This document shows positions 17,230 to 25,137 of a stretch of 57,579 nt of DNA, piece by piece. The DNA comes from Lachnospiraceae bacterium (GTDB lineage Bacteria; Bacillota; Clostridia; Lachnospirales; Lachnospiraceae), in contig JAGANQ010000005.1 in the NCBI GenBank assembly GCA_017624115.1, positions 1 to 57,579 on the forward strand. Direction: 5' to 3'. Below the pieces are notes generated by a model. The model ran no database searches. It was not told the DNA's origin and was given only the letters and a program-made list of their open reading frames with translations. The position numbers and the translations under genes are program-made. Within the stretch, counting starts at the first letter, position 1; every line of letters begins with the position of its first letter.

Positions 17230-17863
17230 TTGTGATATTCTGAATGTTTTGCTGCTTGTGACAGCACTTTCGATAGATGCTTTTGCCGCCGGGTTCGCCT
17301 ATGGAGTGGACAGGATACGGATACCGTTTCTGTCCATGGGGATTATCGGCGGGCTTTCGGCGGGAAGCCTGCTTCTGTCGCTGTTGGCGGGCAGAGGGAT
17401 TCTCGCGGGAATACCGTCTTCCTATGCACATTTTATCAGTTGCGTACTCCTACTTATTGTGGGACTTATAAAGCTTTTTGACGGCACGATAAAATGCCTG
17501 ATAAGGCGCAGGATGCCGCAGGAAAAACATCTGACCTTTCATATCTTTGACCTGCGCTTCCTGTTAACTGTGTATGCTGACCCGGACAGGGCTGATGCCG
17601 ACAGGGGAGGACTGTTGTCGGCGAGAGAAGCCTGTTCCCTGGGAATCGCGCTGTCCATTGACAGTATGGCTGCCGGTATCGGTGCGGGTATTGGTGCGGC
17701 ACTGATAGTTTTTCCGGTACTGCTGGCATTTATTATGGGTATGGTCGCCACAGGGGCAGGGGTATTCTTTGGTAACCGGATTGCTGCAAAGTACTCACTG
17801 GACTTTTCCTGGGCAGGCGGACTGCTGCTGATACTGCTTGCCGTTCTTAAGGTGTGGCAGTAA
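17216..17863 (+). CDS. ytaF: YtaF-like sporulation membrane protein (MntP superfamily)
   Basis: 215 residues with six predicted helices in two similar halves. Each half opens with the family motif, ALSIDAFAAGFAYG near the N-terminus and ALSIDSMAAGIGAGIG in the second half. The Asp in each motif probably lines a cation path, as in MntP manganese exporters. In spore-formers the orthologous family is named YtaF, with an undefined role in sporulation. The central loop (about 95-135) is longer than in MntP. Its last 69 bases overlap the 3' end of the convergent P-ATPase gene. Confidence 0.78.
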   Translation: MPLLFCDILNVLLLVTALSIDAFAAGFAYGVDRIRIPFLSMGIIGGLSAGSLLLSLLAGRGILAGIPSSYAHFISCVLLLIVGLIKLFDGTIKCLIRRRMPQEKHLTFHIFDLRFLLTVYADPDRADADRGGLLSAREACSLGIALSIDSMAAGIGAGIGAALIVFPVLLAFIMGMVATGAGVFFGNRIAAKYSLDFSWAGGLLLILLAVLKVWQ

Positions 17864-20506
17864 AACTATATCGGAAAGCTGTACGAACAGCTCGTGGAAC
17901 AGCAGAGGAACAGCAGATAACAGGGTGAGGGCGAGCCATTCCTTAATAGAAAGCCTTGCTGCTCCAAACAGGCTGGTTAATACCGGAATCTCTGTCACTA
18001 TCATCTGCAGGAACAGTCCGATGCCAAAGGCTGCGAACATAAACGGATTGTTCCTGTGGTTCATACGGAAGATGGACAGATTGACGTTACGCATGCCGAT
18101 AGCGTGAAAAAGCTGGGAAAATCCAAGCACGGTAAAGGCGTAGGTCTGTGAGCGCAGCAGTACATCGGGGTTGGACAGAACCTGTCTCACATGCGCCGGT
18201 GTAAAGGAGATGCCGGACTGTACGATGCAGCCGATGGGAATTGTTAAAAATGCAGTCAGGCTGATAGCGGCAATCAAAGAACCGTAAAATAGCGTGCAGA
18301 ACAGACCGCCGTGTGCAAACAGATTTTCCTTCGGCGGGCGCGGCGGTTTGCTCATCAGCATAGGAATATCATTCTTATCCACGCCGAGCGCCAGTGCCGG
18401 GAGGGAGTCGGTAATCAGGTTAATCCACAGGATATGGCTCGCCTTCAGCGGGCTTGGCATACCGAAGAGGATGGCCAGAAACATGGTGATGATTTCGCCG
18501 AAATTCGAGGACAGCAAAAACAGAATCGATTTCTTAATATTTTCGTAGATGCTCCTGCCTTCCTCAATAGCCTTTTCAATCGTATTAAAGTTGTCATCGG
18601 TGAGAATCAAGTCGGCGGCATTCTTGGCAACATCGGTTCCGTTTTCACCCATGGCAATGCCGATATCTGCAGTTTTCAGCGAAGGGGCGTCGTTGACACC
18701 GTCCCCGGTCATGGCGACAATATTGTCAAGAGAACGGAATGCTTTGACGATGCGTACCTTGTGCTCCGGCGAGACACGTGCAAATACAGAGAGAGAACCG
18801 ATGCGGGCGCGCAGCTCTTCATCGCTCAGCTTATCCAGCTCCTCGCCGGAGATGCATTCTGACATGGAGGAAGCGATGCCGAGACGGTAGGCAATAGCAA
18901 AGGCGGTCTGAATGTGGTCACCGGTTATCATCACGGTCTTTACGGAGGCATTCTTAAAAAGCTCAATCGATTCGCGCACGCCTTCTCTGGGAGGGTCTAT
19001 CATACCGGCAAGCCCGATGAAGGTAAGGTCTTGCTCGGGATTTCGTTTATCCGGCTCCTTCTTCATGGCGAGCGCAAGCACACGCAGCGCCTGTGAGGAC
19101 ATATCGGCGGCGGCCTGCATAATGGCTTTTCTCTGCGCAGCATTCATGGACATGATACGTCCATCTATAAGGACAGAAGTACAGCGCTTTAACACCTCTT
19201 CGAGAGAACCCTTTGTGTAGGAAACCGTTTCACTTTTATTACGGTGCAGTGTGGTCATCAATTTTCTGGATGAGTCAAATGGTATCTCAGAAAAACGGGG
19301 AAGCTGAGTGTCCATCATGGCTTTGCGGGAGGCAGGCGCCAGAGAAAGAAGCGCGGCTTCTGTCGGGTCCCCGAGAATTCCCTCCGGGCTGTGGACAGCG
19401 TCATTGCACAGCAGGAAACCGTCAATAAGCGGCGGACATTCCTCGTAGGAGAAATGTGATGCATCGCAGAGCTTCTGGTTAGCGTACAGCTGCGTCACGC
19501 TCATGCGGTTCTGCGTCAATGTTCCTGTTTTATCGGAGCAGACGATGCTGACAGAGCCGAGCGTTTCCACGGAAGGAAGCTTGCGGATGATGGCATGCAC
19601 GTTGACCATTCGCGATACGCTGAGGGCAAGCACGATAGTGACGACAGCCGGAAGCCCCTCCGGCACGGCAGCCACAGCAAGGGAAATGGCGGTTATCAGC
19701 ATTTCCGGGATATTGCGCTTCTGCAAGAGAGCAATGACAAAGAGCAGGATACACAGCACGACAGCCAGTATACTTAAGAGTCGTCCGAGGTCAGCGAGGC
19801 GCTTCTGCAGCGGTGTGGTCTGGTTTTCCGTATGGCTGATGGAGTGAGCGATTCTGCCAATCTGAGTCTGCATACCGGTGCTGGTGACGATGCCTTCTCC
19901 TCGTCCGTGCAGTACATTGGTTGACATAAATGCCATGTTAATGGAGTCGCCGACAGACAGAATCCTGTCAGCCACGAAGTCAGCACTTTTCTCGACAGGA
20001 ACGGACTCCCCGGTCAGGGCGGCTTCTTCAATGCGCAGACTGTTGGCTTCGATAAGACGCAGATCTGCGGGTACCTGCCGTCCGGCTTCCAGAATGACGA
20101 TGTCGCCGGGGACGAGGTGGGCAGCCGGAATTTCAGTGAGTCTGCCGTCGCGCTTTACAAGGGCGGTGGGACTTGTCATCTCCTTTAATGCTTCCAGTGC
20201 CTTCTGGGCTTTGCCCTCCTGCAGAACACCGATGACGGAATTTAAAAGTATAACAGTGATAACGATGCAGGCATCGCTGTATTCCTTTAAAAGTATAGAA
20301 ATACCGGCTGCCAGAATAAGAACAAAGATTAACGGTGTGTTGAGCTGCTCCAGAAACATGGCGGCAAAGGATTTGACCTTTTCCTTTTCCAGCTCATTGC
20401 TTCCGTGGGAAATCAGTCGTTTGTCCGCTTCTTCGCGGCTTAGGCCGGTATCGGGATTGACCTGAAGTTCTTCTGCCGTCTGTGCACGGCTTTTTTGTGT
20501 ATACAT
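17795..20506 (-). CDS. Ca2+-type P-type ATPase (P2A family)
   Basis: 903 residues, the full length of bacterial SERCA-like pumps that export Ca2+ at the cost of ATP. Visible are TGES (165-168, phosphatase loop), the ion-site PEGLP in helix 4 (282-286), phosphorylation site DKTGT with Asp325, the ATP-site KGSLEEVL, and hinge motifs MITGD and GDGVNDAPSLK. SNFGEI in helix 5 and NLITD in helix 6 supply further acidic and Asn ligands, so all core Ca2+-site residues seem present. AGGAG lies before the ATG at 20506. The gene converges on, and overlaps, ytaF. Confidence 0.88.
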   Translation of the reverse strand: MYTQKSRAQTAEELQVNPDTGLSREEADKRLISHGSNELEKEKVKSFAAMFLEQLNTPLIFVLILAAGISILLKEYSDACIVITVILLNSVIGVLQEGKAQKALEALKEMTSPTALVKRDGRLTEIPAAHLVPGDIVILEAGRQVPADLRLIEANSLRIEEAALTGESVPVEKSADFVADRILSVGDSINMAFMSTNVLHGRGEGIVTSTGMQTQIGRIAHSISHTENQTTPLQKRLADLGRLLSILAVVLCILLFVIALLQKRNIPEMLITAISLAVAAVPEGLPAVVTIVLALSVSRMVNVHAIIRKLPSVETLGSVSIVCSDKTGTLTQNRMSVTQLYANQKLCDASHFSYEECPPLIDGFLLCNDAVHSPEGILGDPTEAALLSLAPASRKAMMDTQLPRFSEIPFDSSRKLMTTLHRNKSETVSYTKGSLEEVLKRCTSVLIDGRIMSMNAAQRKAIMQAAADMSSQALRVLALAMKKEPDKRNPEQDLTFIGLAGMIDPPREGVRESIELFKNASVKTVMITGDHIQTAFAIAYRLGIASSMSECISGEELDKLSDEELRARIGSLSVFARVSPEHKVRIVKAFRSLDNIVAMTGDGVNDAPSLKTADIGIAMGENGTDVAKNAADLILTDDNFNTIEKAIEEGRSIYENIKKSILFLLSSNFGEIITMFLAILFGMPSPLKASHILWINLITDSLPALALGVDKNDIPMLMSKPPRPPKENLFAHGGLFCTLFYGSLIAAISLTAFLTIPIGCIVQSGISFTPAHVRQVLSNPDVLLRSQTYAFTVLGFSQLFHAIGMRNVNLSIFRMNHRNNPFMFAAFGIGLFLQMIVTEIPVLTSLFGAARLSIKEWLALTLLSAVPLLFHELFVQLSDIVLLPHLKNGKQYQQQSACPGKVQ

Positions 20507-20541
20507 GTGGGTAGCTCCTTTCCTGATTTTAAGAATGCCAC

Positions 20542-20555
20542 CGGCATCTGCCGGA
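20542..20555 (-). other. Short GC-rich palindrome in the P-ATPase leader
   Basis: CCGGCATCTGCCGG (20542-20555) forms a six-pair stem with a two-base centre between the P-ATPase start and its upstream region. It could be a weak leader hairpin. No clear -35/-10 pair was found on this strand. Confidence 0.3.
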
Positions 20556-20622
20556 GGTATGCCTGTACAATAACTTATGCACAGGAAAAACAGAAAATGT
20601 ATGTGGAAAAGAATGATTTAGG

Positions 20623-20651
20623 TGTTAATGGCGATGATTATATGATATAAT
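20623..20651 (+). promoter_or_regulatory. Probable promoter of the flotillin-like gene
   Basis: TGTTAA (20623-20628), 17 bases, TATAAT (20646-20651). The -10 is perfect and the -35 weak. It would give a leader of about 90 bases. Confidence 0.5.
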
Positions 20652-20745
20652 GAAAGAAGCACGCTGAGGTGTGCGCAGGATGACAGCCTGCCGGGCAGAA
20701 ATGCGCAGGGAGGCTGAAATATTCAACAAAAGGAGAAGGGAAAGT

Positions 20746-22329
20746 ATGAATGGAGAAGTATTTCAAAATGTAGGAATGATGGTACTTGCAGCGATAGTTG
20801 TAGTTATTTTGCTGATTGTTCTGCTGACAGGCTATGTGAAGGCATCACCCGATACAGCATTTATCATTTCGGGTCTGAGAAGAGAACCGAAGGTGCTGAT
20901 TGGTAAAGCGGGCATTAAGATACCGTTTCTGGAGAAAAAGGATACTCTGAATCTGCAGCTGATACCGATTGACGTTAAGACCTCGAATGCAGTGCCTACG
21001 GCTGATTACATTAATATCAATGTGGATGCCGCTGTCAATGTGAAAATCAGTGATGAAGAGGATAGACTGAAGCTGGCTGCACAGAATTTCCTGAACAAGC
21101 CTACGGAATATATTGCCAATGTAGCGCGTGAGGTGCTTGAGGGAAATATGAGAGAAATCGTGGGCAAGATGAATCTGGAGGAGATGGTCAGCGACAGACA
21201 GAAATTTGCCAATCTGGTAAAGGAAAATGCGGAGCCTGATCTGGCAGCCATGGGTCTGGATATTGTCAGCTTTAATGTGCAGAATTTTGTGGATGGAAAT
21301 GGCGTTATTGAGAACCTGGGTGTGGATAATATCGTTAAAATTCAGAAGAATGCGGCTATTTCCAGGGCAGAGAGTGAGAAGGAAATTGCCAAGGCACAGG
21401 CGATTGCGAAAAAGGAAGCGAATGACGCGCAGGTTTCGTCTGAGCTGGAGATTGCCAATGCCAAGGCAAGGGCACAGAAGGAGAAGGCAATCGTGCTGGC
21501 AGAGTCTGACCGGGAGTCTAAGGAGGCTCAGATTAATGCCGACACACTGATAGCACAGAAGCAGAATGAGCTGGAAATCCGCAAGGCAGAGCTTCAGAAG
21601 GACGCAGATACGAAGAAGGCGATTGCCGACGCAGCTTACAGCATTCAGAAGGAAACAGAGAGAAAGACAGTGGAAATCGCAACTGCCGAGGCAAATCTGG
21701 CACGACAGGAAAAGGCGATTGAGTTAAAGGACAAAGAGATTGCACTTACGGAGAGAACTCTGGAGGCGACAGTTAAGAAGCAGGCTGAAGCAGACCGTTA
21801 TGCGAGACAGCAGGAGGCAGATGCCGAGCTGTATGAGGCGCAGAGAAAATCTGAGGCGAGCCTTTTTGAACGTCAGAAGAATGCAGAGGCAGATAAATTT
21901 GAACGGGAAAAAGAGGCGGAGGCAATGAAGGCTACCGCAGAGGCTAAGAAATATGCGATGGAGCAGGAAGCGGAGGGTATCCGAAGCAAGGGACTGGCAG
22001 AAGCAGAGGCGATTAAAGCGAGAGCGCTGGCAGAGGCAGAAGGTATTGAGAAGAAGGCAGAAGCCATGAAGCAGATGGGCGAGGCGGCTGTACTCGAGAT
22101 GTACTTTAAGGCTATGCCGGAGATTGCGAAGAATATAGCAGAGCCGCTTGCCAAGGTTGACAAGATTACCATGTACGGAGAAGGCAATTCTGCGAAGCTG
22201 ATGAAGGATATTATGACTACTCTGACACAGGTGACAGATGGCATGAAGGAATCCACAGGAATTGATTTGCAGGCGGTTCTGGCAGGATTTGCAGGCGCCA
22301 AGCTCGCAGATAAGACAGATAAGGAATAA
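20746..22329 (+). CDS. Flotillin-like SPFH/band 7 membrane scaffold protein
   Basis: 527 residues from ATG 20746, preceded by AAGGAGAAGGGAAAGT. The frame stays open upstream, but that part lies next to the -10 box and lacks a ribosome site. One N-terminal membrane helix (about 10-30) is followed by the SPFH domain (about 35-200) with PDTAFIISGLRREPKVLIGK near its start. A very long Ala/Glu/Lys coiled coil covers about 205-470. Flotillins form detergent-resistant membrane platforms. In Bacillus the homolog pairs with an NfeD protein, and none is seen here. Confidence 0.88.
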   Translation: MNGEVFQNVGMMVLAAIVVVILLIVLLTGYVKASPDTAFIISGLRREPKVLIGKAGIKIPFLEKKDTLNLQLIPIDVKTSNAVPTADYININVDAAVNVKISDEEDRLKLAAQNFLNKPTEYIANVAREVLEGNMREIVGKMNLEEMVSDRQKFANLVKENAEPDLAAMGLDIVSFNVQNFVDGNGVIENLGVDNIVKIQKNAAISRAESEKEIAKAQAIAKKEANDAQVSSELEIANAKARAQKEKAIVLAESDRESKEAQINADTLIAQKQNELEIRKAELQKDADTKKAIADAAYSIQKETERKTVEIATAEANLARQEKAIELKDKEIALTERTLEATVKKQAEADRYARQQEADAELYEAQRKSEASLFERQKNAEADKFEREKEAEAMKATAEAKKYAMEQEAEGIRSKGLAEAEAIKARALAEAEGIEKKAEAMKQMGEAAVLEMYFKAMPEIAKNIAEPLAKVDKITMYGEGNSAKLMKDIMTTLTQVTDGMKESTGIDLQAVLAGFAGAKLADKTDKE

Positions 22330-22344
22330 ATAGCTGCAGAAAAG

Positions 22345-22376
22345 AGGATGCGCAAAGCATCCTCTACCTGTTTTTC
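22345..22376. terminator. Bidirectional terminator between flotillin and the reductase
   Basis: AGAGGATGC (22345-22353) pairs with GCATCCTCT (22358-22366). A TTTTT run follows on the + strand, and the opposite strand reads into TTTTCT. The right arm includes the stop codon of the minus-strand reductase. Confidence 0.8.
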
Positions 22377-23296
22377 ATACCTTCATAAAACTCTTCTGAC
22401 ACCGGAGCCAGAAGTCCCAGCTCCTTTGCCTTGCGCACGAGTGTACCGCTGAAGGTTTCCAGCTCATTTGGGCGTCCGGCAGCCATATCCTTCTTAAGGG
22501 AGCTGGTTCCGTTGGCTACGGTTCTGTGAAGAAGACGGTCATAGAGGTCATCCTCCAGATTGTCAGCGATGTGTATGCCGAGTGTCCGTGCTACCAGGCA
22601 GCTTTCCTCTAAGAGGTGACGGTATTTTTCAAGACGGGCAGGGTCATTGTAAATGCCCTGGGCATCGGTCAGGTAATAAGCCGTTGCTACGTTGAAGGCA
22701 CAGTTCTGGATGTACTTTGTCCAGACAGCAGCCTCGATATCCTCTTCCACCTTGCATTTGATTCCGGCATCATTAAGCAGCTTTCCGACAGCGAGGGAAG
22801 CCTCTCTTTCGGCAGCATCGGCATTCTGTTTGCCAAGCTGGACGAGTGGGGATGGGGAAAGTGATTCAATGGAGAAATCTGGCATTGCCGTGGAAATAAT
22901 GTAGATCAGTGCATCAAGGACAATGCCTTTGCCGAAAGCTTTGCGGATTTCTCCGGCAGCAGTCGTACCGTTCATAATCGGAACAATAATGGTATCCGTG
23001 CTGACAGCATCCTTAAGCTGTGCGCATAATTCCGGGAGCTGATAGTTTTTACAGCAGATAAATAAGCAGTCAAGGTGACCGAAATCGGTGATGGAATCGC
23101 TGACAGCCTTTGGATTTACTGTGAAAATACCGAGATTGGCACATTTCACGGTAAGCCCGTATTCTCTGATATGAGCAAGCCTTTCACCTCTGGCGAGAAA
23201 ATTTACATTTGCATAGGTTCTGGCGAGCACACCGCCGATATATCCGCCGACTCCGCCGATACCGGCGATACAGATTGTTTTATTTGATAAGTCCAT
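22364..23296 (-). CDS. Ketopantoate reductase (ApbA/PanE) family enzyme
   Basis: 310 residues from ATG 23296, behind AAGGAGGTTTCCC. The in-frame upstream codons precede that ribosome site. The N-terminal Rossmann fold binds NADPH through GIGGVGGYIG, and the C-terminal helical domain contains AVWTKYIQNCAFNVATAYY, the conserved Lys/Asn region. PanE reduces 2-dehydropantoate to pantoate for CoA synthesis. The family also holds paralogs with other keto-acid substrates. No pan genes lie nearby, so the true substrate is open. Confidence 0.82.
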   Translation of the reverse strand: MDLSNKTICIAGIGGVGGYIGGVLARTYANVNFLARGERLAHIREYGLTVKCANLGIFTVNPKAVSDSITDFGHLDCLFICCKNYQLPELCAQLKDAVSTDTIIVPIMNGTTAAGEIRKAFGKGIVLDALIYIISTAMPDFSIESLSPSPLVQLGKQNADAAEREASLAVGKLLNDAGIKCKVEEDIEAAVWTKYIQNCAFNVATAYYLTDAQGIYNDPARLEKYRHLLEESCLVARTLGIHIADNLEDDLYDRLLHRTVANGTSSLKKDMAAGRPNELETFSGTLVRKAKELGLLAPVSEEFYEGMKNR

Positions 23297-23385
23297 GGGA
23301 AACCTCCTTGTCTGAAGCATGATGATACTAAGTATAGCATATTATAGGCAGAAACGGCAAATATAGTTTAAAAATTAAAATATAA

Positions 23386-23414
23386 TTGACAAATAAAAGG
23401 TCATGTGCTATCAT
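23386..23414 (+). promoter_or_regulatory. Promoter of amidohydrolase 1
   Basis: TTGACA (23386-23391), a 17-base spacer, TATCAT (23409-23414). Consensus -35 and near-consensus -10. Confidence 0.85.
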
Positions 23415-23416
23415 TA

Positions 23417-23493
23417 AAAAATCTTGAGAATGTAAATATACAGAGATTTCAGAGGCATACAATGAGGTAGCTACCGGATTGTATGCCTTTTTT
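23417..23493 (+). promoter_or_regulatory. Attenuator-like leader upstream of amidohydrolase 1
   Basis: A 5' hairpin pairs AAATCT with AGATTT around an inner TGTA/TACA stem. An intrinsic terminator follows: AGGCATACAAT (23453-23463) pairs with ATTGTATGCCT (23478-23488), followed by six T. The apex holds GGTAGCTACC. Because the terminator lies between promoter and gene, it should act as a conditional stop. It resembles the leader at 25029-25100. Confidence 0.7.
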
Positions 23494-23548
23494 CATTCGA
23501 AAGAGCAGTACCTGACAACCGGCATATACATAACAGGAGGATGAAGCT

Positions 23549-24973
23549 ATGGATTATCGTAAATTTATGGAAGAGTTTCTGGAGAAGAATAAGGAAGAAT
23601 TTAATCAAATCAGTGATGAGATATGGGGCTATGCAGAGCCTCGTTTCAGAGAGTATAAATCCTCAAAGCTGCAGCAGGAATACATGGAAAAGGCAGGATT
23701 CTCAGTAAAGGCAGACCTTGCAGGAGAGGAGACAGCATTCATTGCAGAGTATGGAAGTGGAAAGCCGGTTATTGCTTTCCTTGGAGAATTTGATTCCCTG
23801 TCGGGATTGTCACAGGAGGCGGATGTACCGGAACATTGCCCGGTAGAGCCAAACGGCGAAGGCCATGGCTGCGGACATAACCTTCTGGGAACAGCTGCGC
23901 TGGCAGCGACAGTGGCGTTGAAAGCATATATGGAGGAGAATGGGCTTGGAGGCACAATCCGCTATTATGGCTGTCCTGCGGAAGAAAATGCAGGAGGTAA
24001 GGCGTATCTGGTAAGGGACGGTTACTTTAATGACTGTGACATTGCGCTCACCTGGCACCCGGGAACTATGAACCGTGTAACCGGAAGCGGCTCTCTGGCG
24101 AATTTCCGTGTATTTTATACCTTCCATGGCTTATCCTCCCATGCAGCGGGCGCACCACATCTGGGACGTTCCGCGCTGGATGCAGTGGAGCTGATGGATG
24201 TGGGCGTGAATTATCTGCGTGAGCACGTCATCAGTGACGCAAGAATCCATTATGCTATTACTAATCCGGGAGGTACCGCACCGAATGTTGTACAGTCGGA
24301 GGCACAGGTATTATATGCTATGCGTGCGCCGAAGGTATCTCAGGTTAAGGAGCTTTATGAGCGTATTGGCAAGATAGCGCAGGGAGCTGCTCTGATGACA
24401 GAGACAACAGTAGATATTAAGCAGGTTGCGGCATATTCTGACTACATCGGCAATGACACGATTGCTGCACAGCTTGGAGAGAATCTGAAATACTATCTGC
24501 CGTCTTATACGGAGGAGGAAAAGGCGTATGCGCAGAAATTCAAGGAGGTTATCACCGACCTTGATAAGGCAAATCTGAGGAGCCAGGCAATCCGTGTCTT
24601 TGGCAGAGAAGTAGGTCTGCAGGAATATGAGAAGCCGATTTTTGAATCAATCGCACCGTATGTCAGCGCGTCTGTAGGAGGCGGATCGACAGATGTAGGT
24701 GACGTAAGCTGGGTAGTGCCGACCGGACAGTTTGGTACAGCGTGCTGGGCAGCAGGTACGGCAGGACATTCCTGGCAGGTAGTGGCACAGGGCAAATCCT
24801 CGATTGCACATAAGGGTATGCTTACGGCAGCAAAGGTACTGGCAAGCACCGGTTATGAGTTTCTGACGAATCCTGAGCTGGTCGAGAAGGCGAAAAAGAC
24901 ATGGCTGGAGAATCTGGACGGGGAGACCTATCCGAACCCGTTACCACCGGAAGCAAAGCCGGAGCTGTGGTAA
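23549..24973 (+). CDS. AbgB-like M20 amidohydrolase 1
   Basis: 474 residues, a co-catalytic metal hydrolase of the M20 peptidase/amidohydrolase family, closest in pattern to AbgB (p-aminobenzoyl-glutamate hydrolase subunit). Metal and catalytic features are GHGCGHN (105-111), GCPAEENAGG with the catalytic Glu pair (145-146), TWHPG and the dimerisation-lid segment SSHAAGAPHLGRSALDA. C-terminal AGHSWQ contains the last metal His. It has no signal peptide, so it acts in the cytoplasm. ATG follows ACAGGAGGATGAAGCT. It sits just before the ABC importer and probably hydrolyses the imported amide. The exact substrate is unknown. Confidence 0.87.
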   Translation: MDYRKFMEEFLEKNKEEFNQISDEIWGYAEPRFREYKSSKLQQEYMEKAGFSVKADLAGEETAFIAEYGSGKPVIAFLGEFDSLSGLSQEADVPEHCPVEPNGEGHGCGHNLLGTAALAATVALKAYMEENGLGGTIRYYGCPAEENAGGKAYLVRDGYFNDCDIALTWHPGTMNRVTGSGSLANFRVFYTFHGLSSHAAGAPHLGRSALDAVELMDVGVNYLREHVISDARIHYAITNPGGTAPNVVQSEAQVLYAMRAPKVSQVKELYERIGKIAQGAALMTETTVDIKQVAAYSDYIGNDTIAAQLGENLKYYLPSYTEEEKAYAQKFKEVITDLDKANLRSQAIRVFGREVGLQEYEKPIFESIAPYVSASVGGGSTDVGDVSWVVPTGQFGTACWAAGTAGHSWQVVAQGKSSIAHKGMLTAAKVLASTGYEFLTNPELVEKAKKTWLENLDGETYPNPLPPEAKPELW

Positions 24974-24990
24974 AAATTTAAAAAAAGTGA

Positions 24991-25019
24991 TTGACAACTA
25001 AAAATTGCTGTGATATATT
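24991..25019 (+). promoter_or_regulatory. Promoter of the ABC importer operon
   Basis: TTGACA (24991-24996), a 17-base spacer, TATATT (25014-25019), starting 18 bases after the amidohydrolase 1 stop codon. Confidence 0.82.
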
Positions 25020-25028
25020 GAGTGAAAA

Positions 25029-25100
25029 TTAATACAGCGCTGGTTAAGAAATTCTAAGAGTATACGATGTGGTATAAACAACCGTCGTATGCTCTTTTTT
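25029..25100 (+). promoter_or_regulatory. Attenuator-like leader upstream of the binding protein
   Basis: A small 5' hairpin (TTAATACAGCGCTGGTTAA) is followed by a terminator: AGAGTATACGA (25057-25067) pairs with TCGTATGCTCT (25084-25094), including one G-U pair, then TTTTTT. The apex carries GGT and ACC. Spacing, stem sequence and apex match the leader at 23417-23493, so the two are probably homologous. Confidence 0.7.
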
Positions 25101-25137
25101 ATGTAATAGGTGAACATGTGGCAGAGGAGGAATATGT

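Noticed and set aside
20671..20745. Upstream extension of the flotillin-like protein by 25 codons
   Set aside because: It would begin at GTG right after the -10 region with no ribosome site. The ATG at 20746 has AAGGAGAAGGG and gives the normal family N-terminus.
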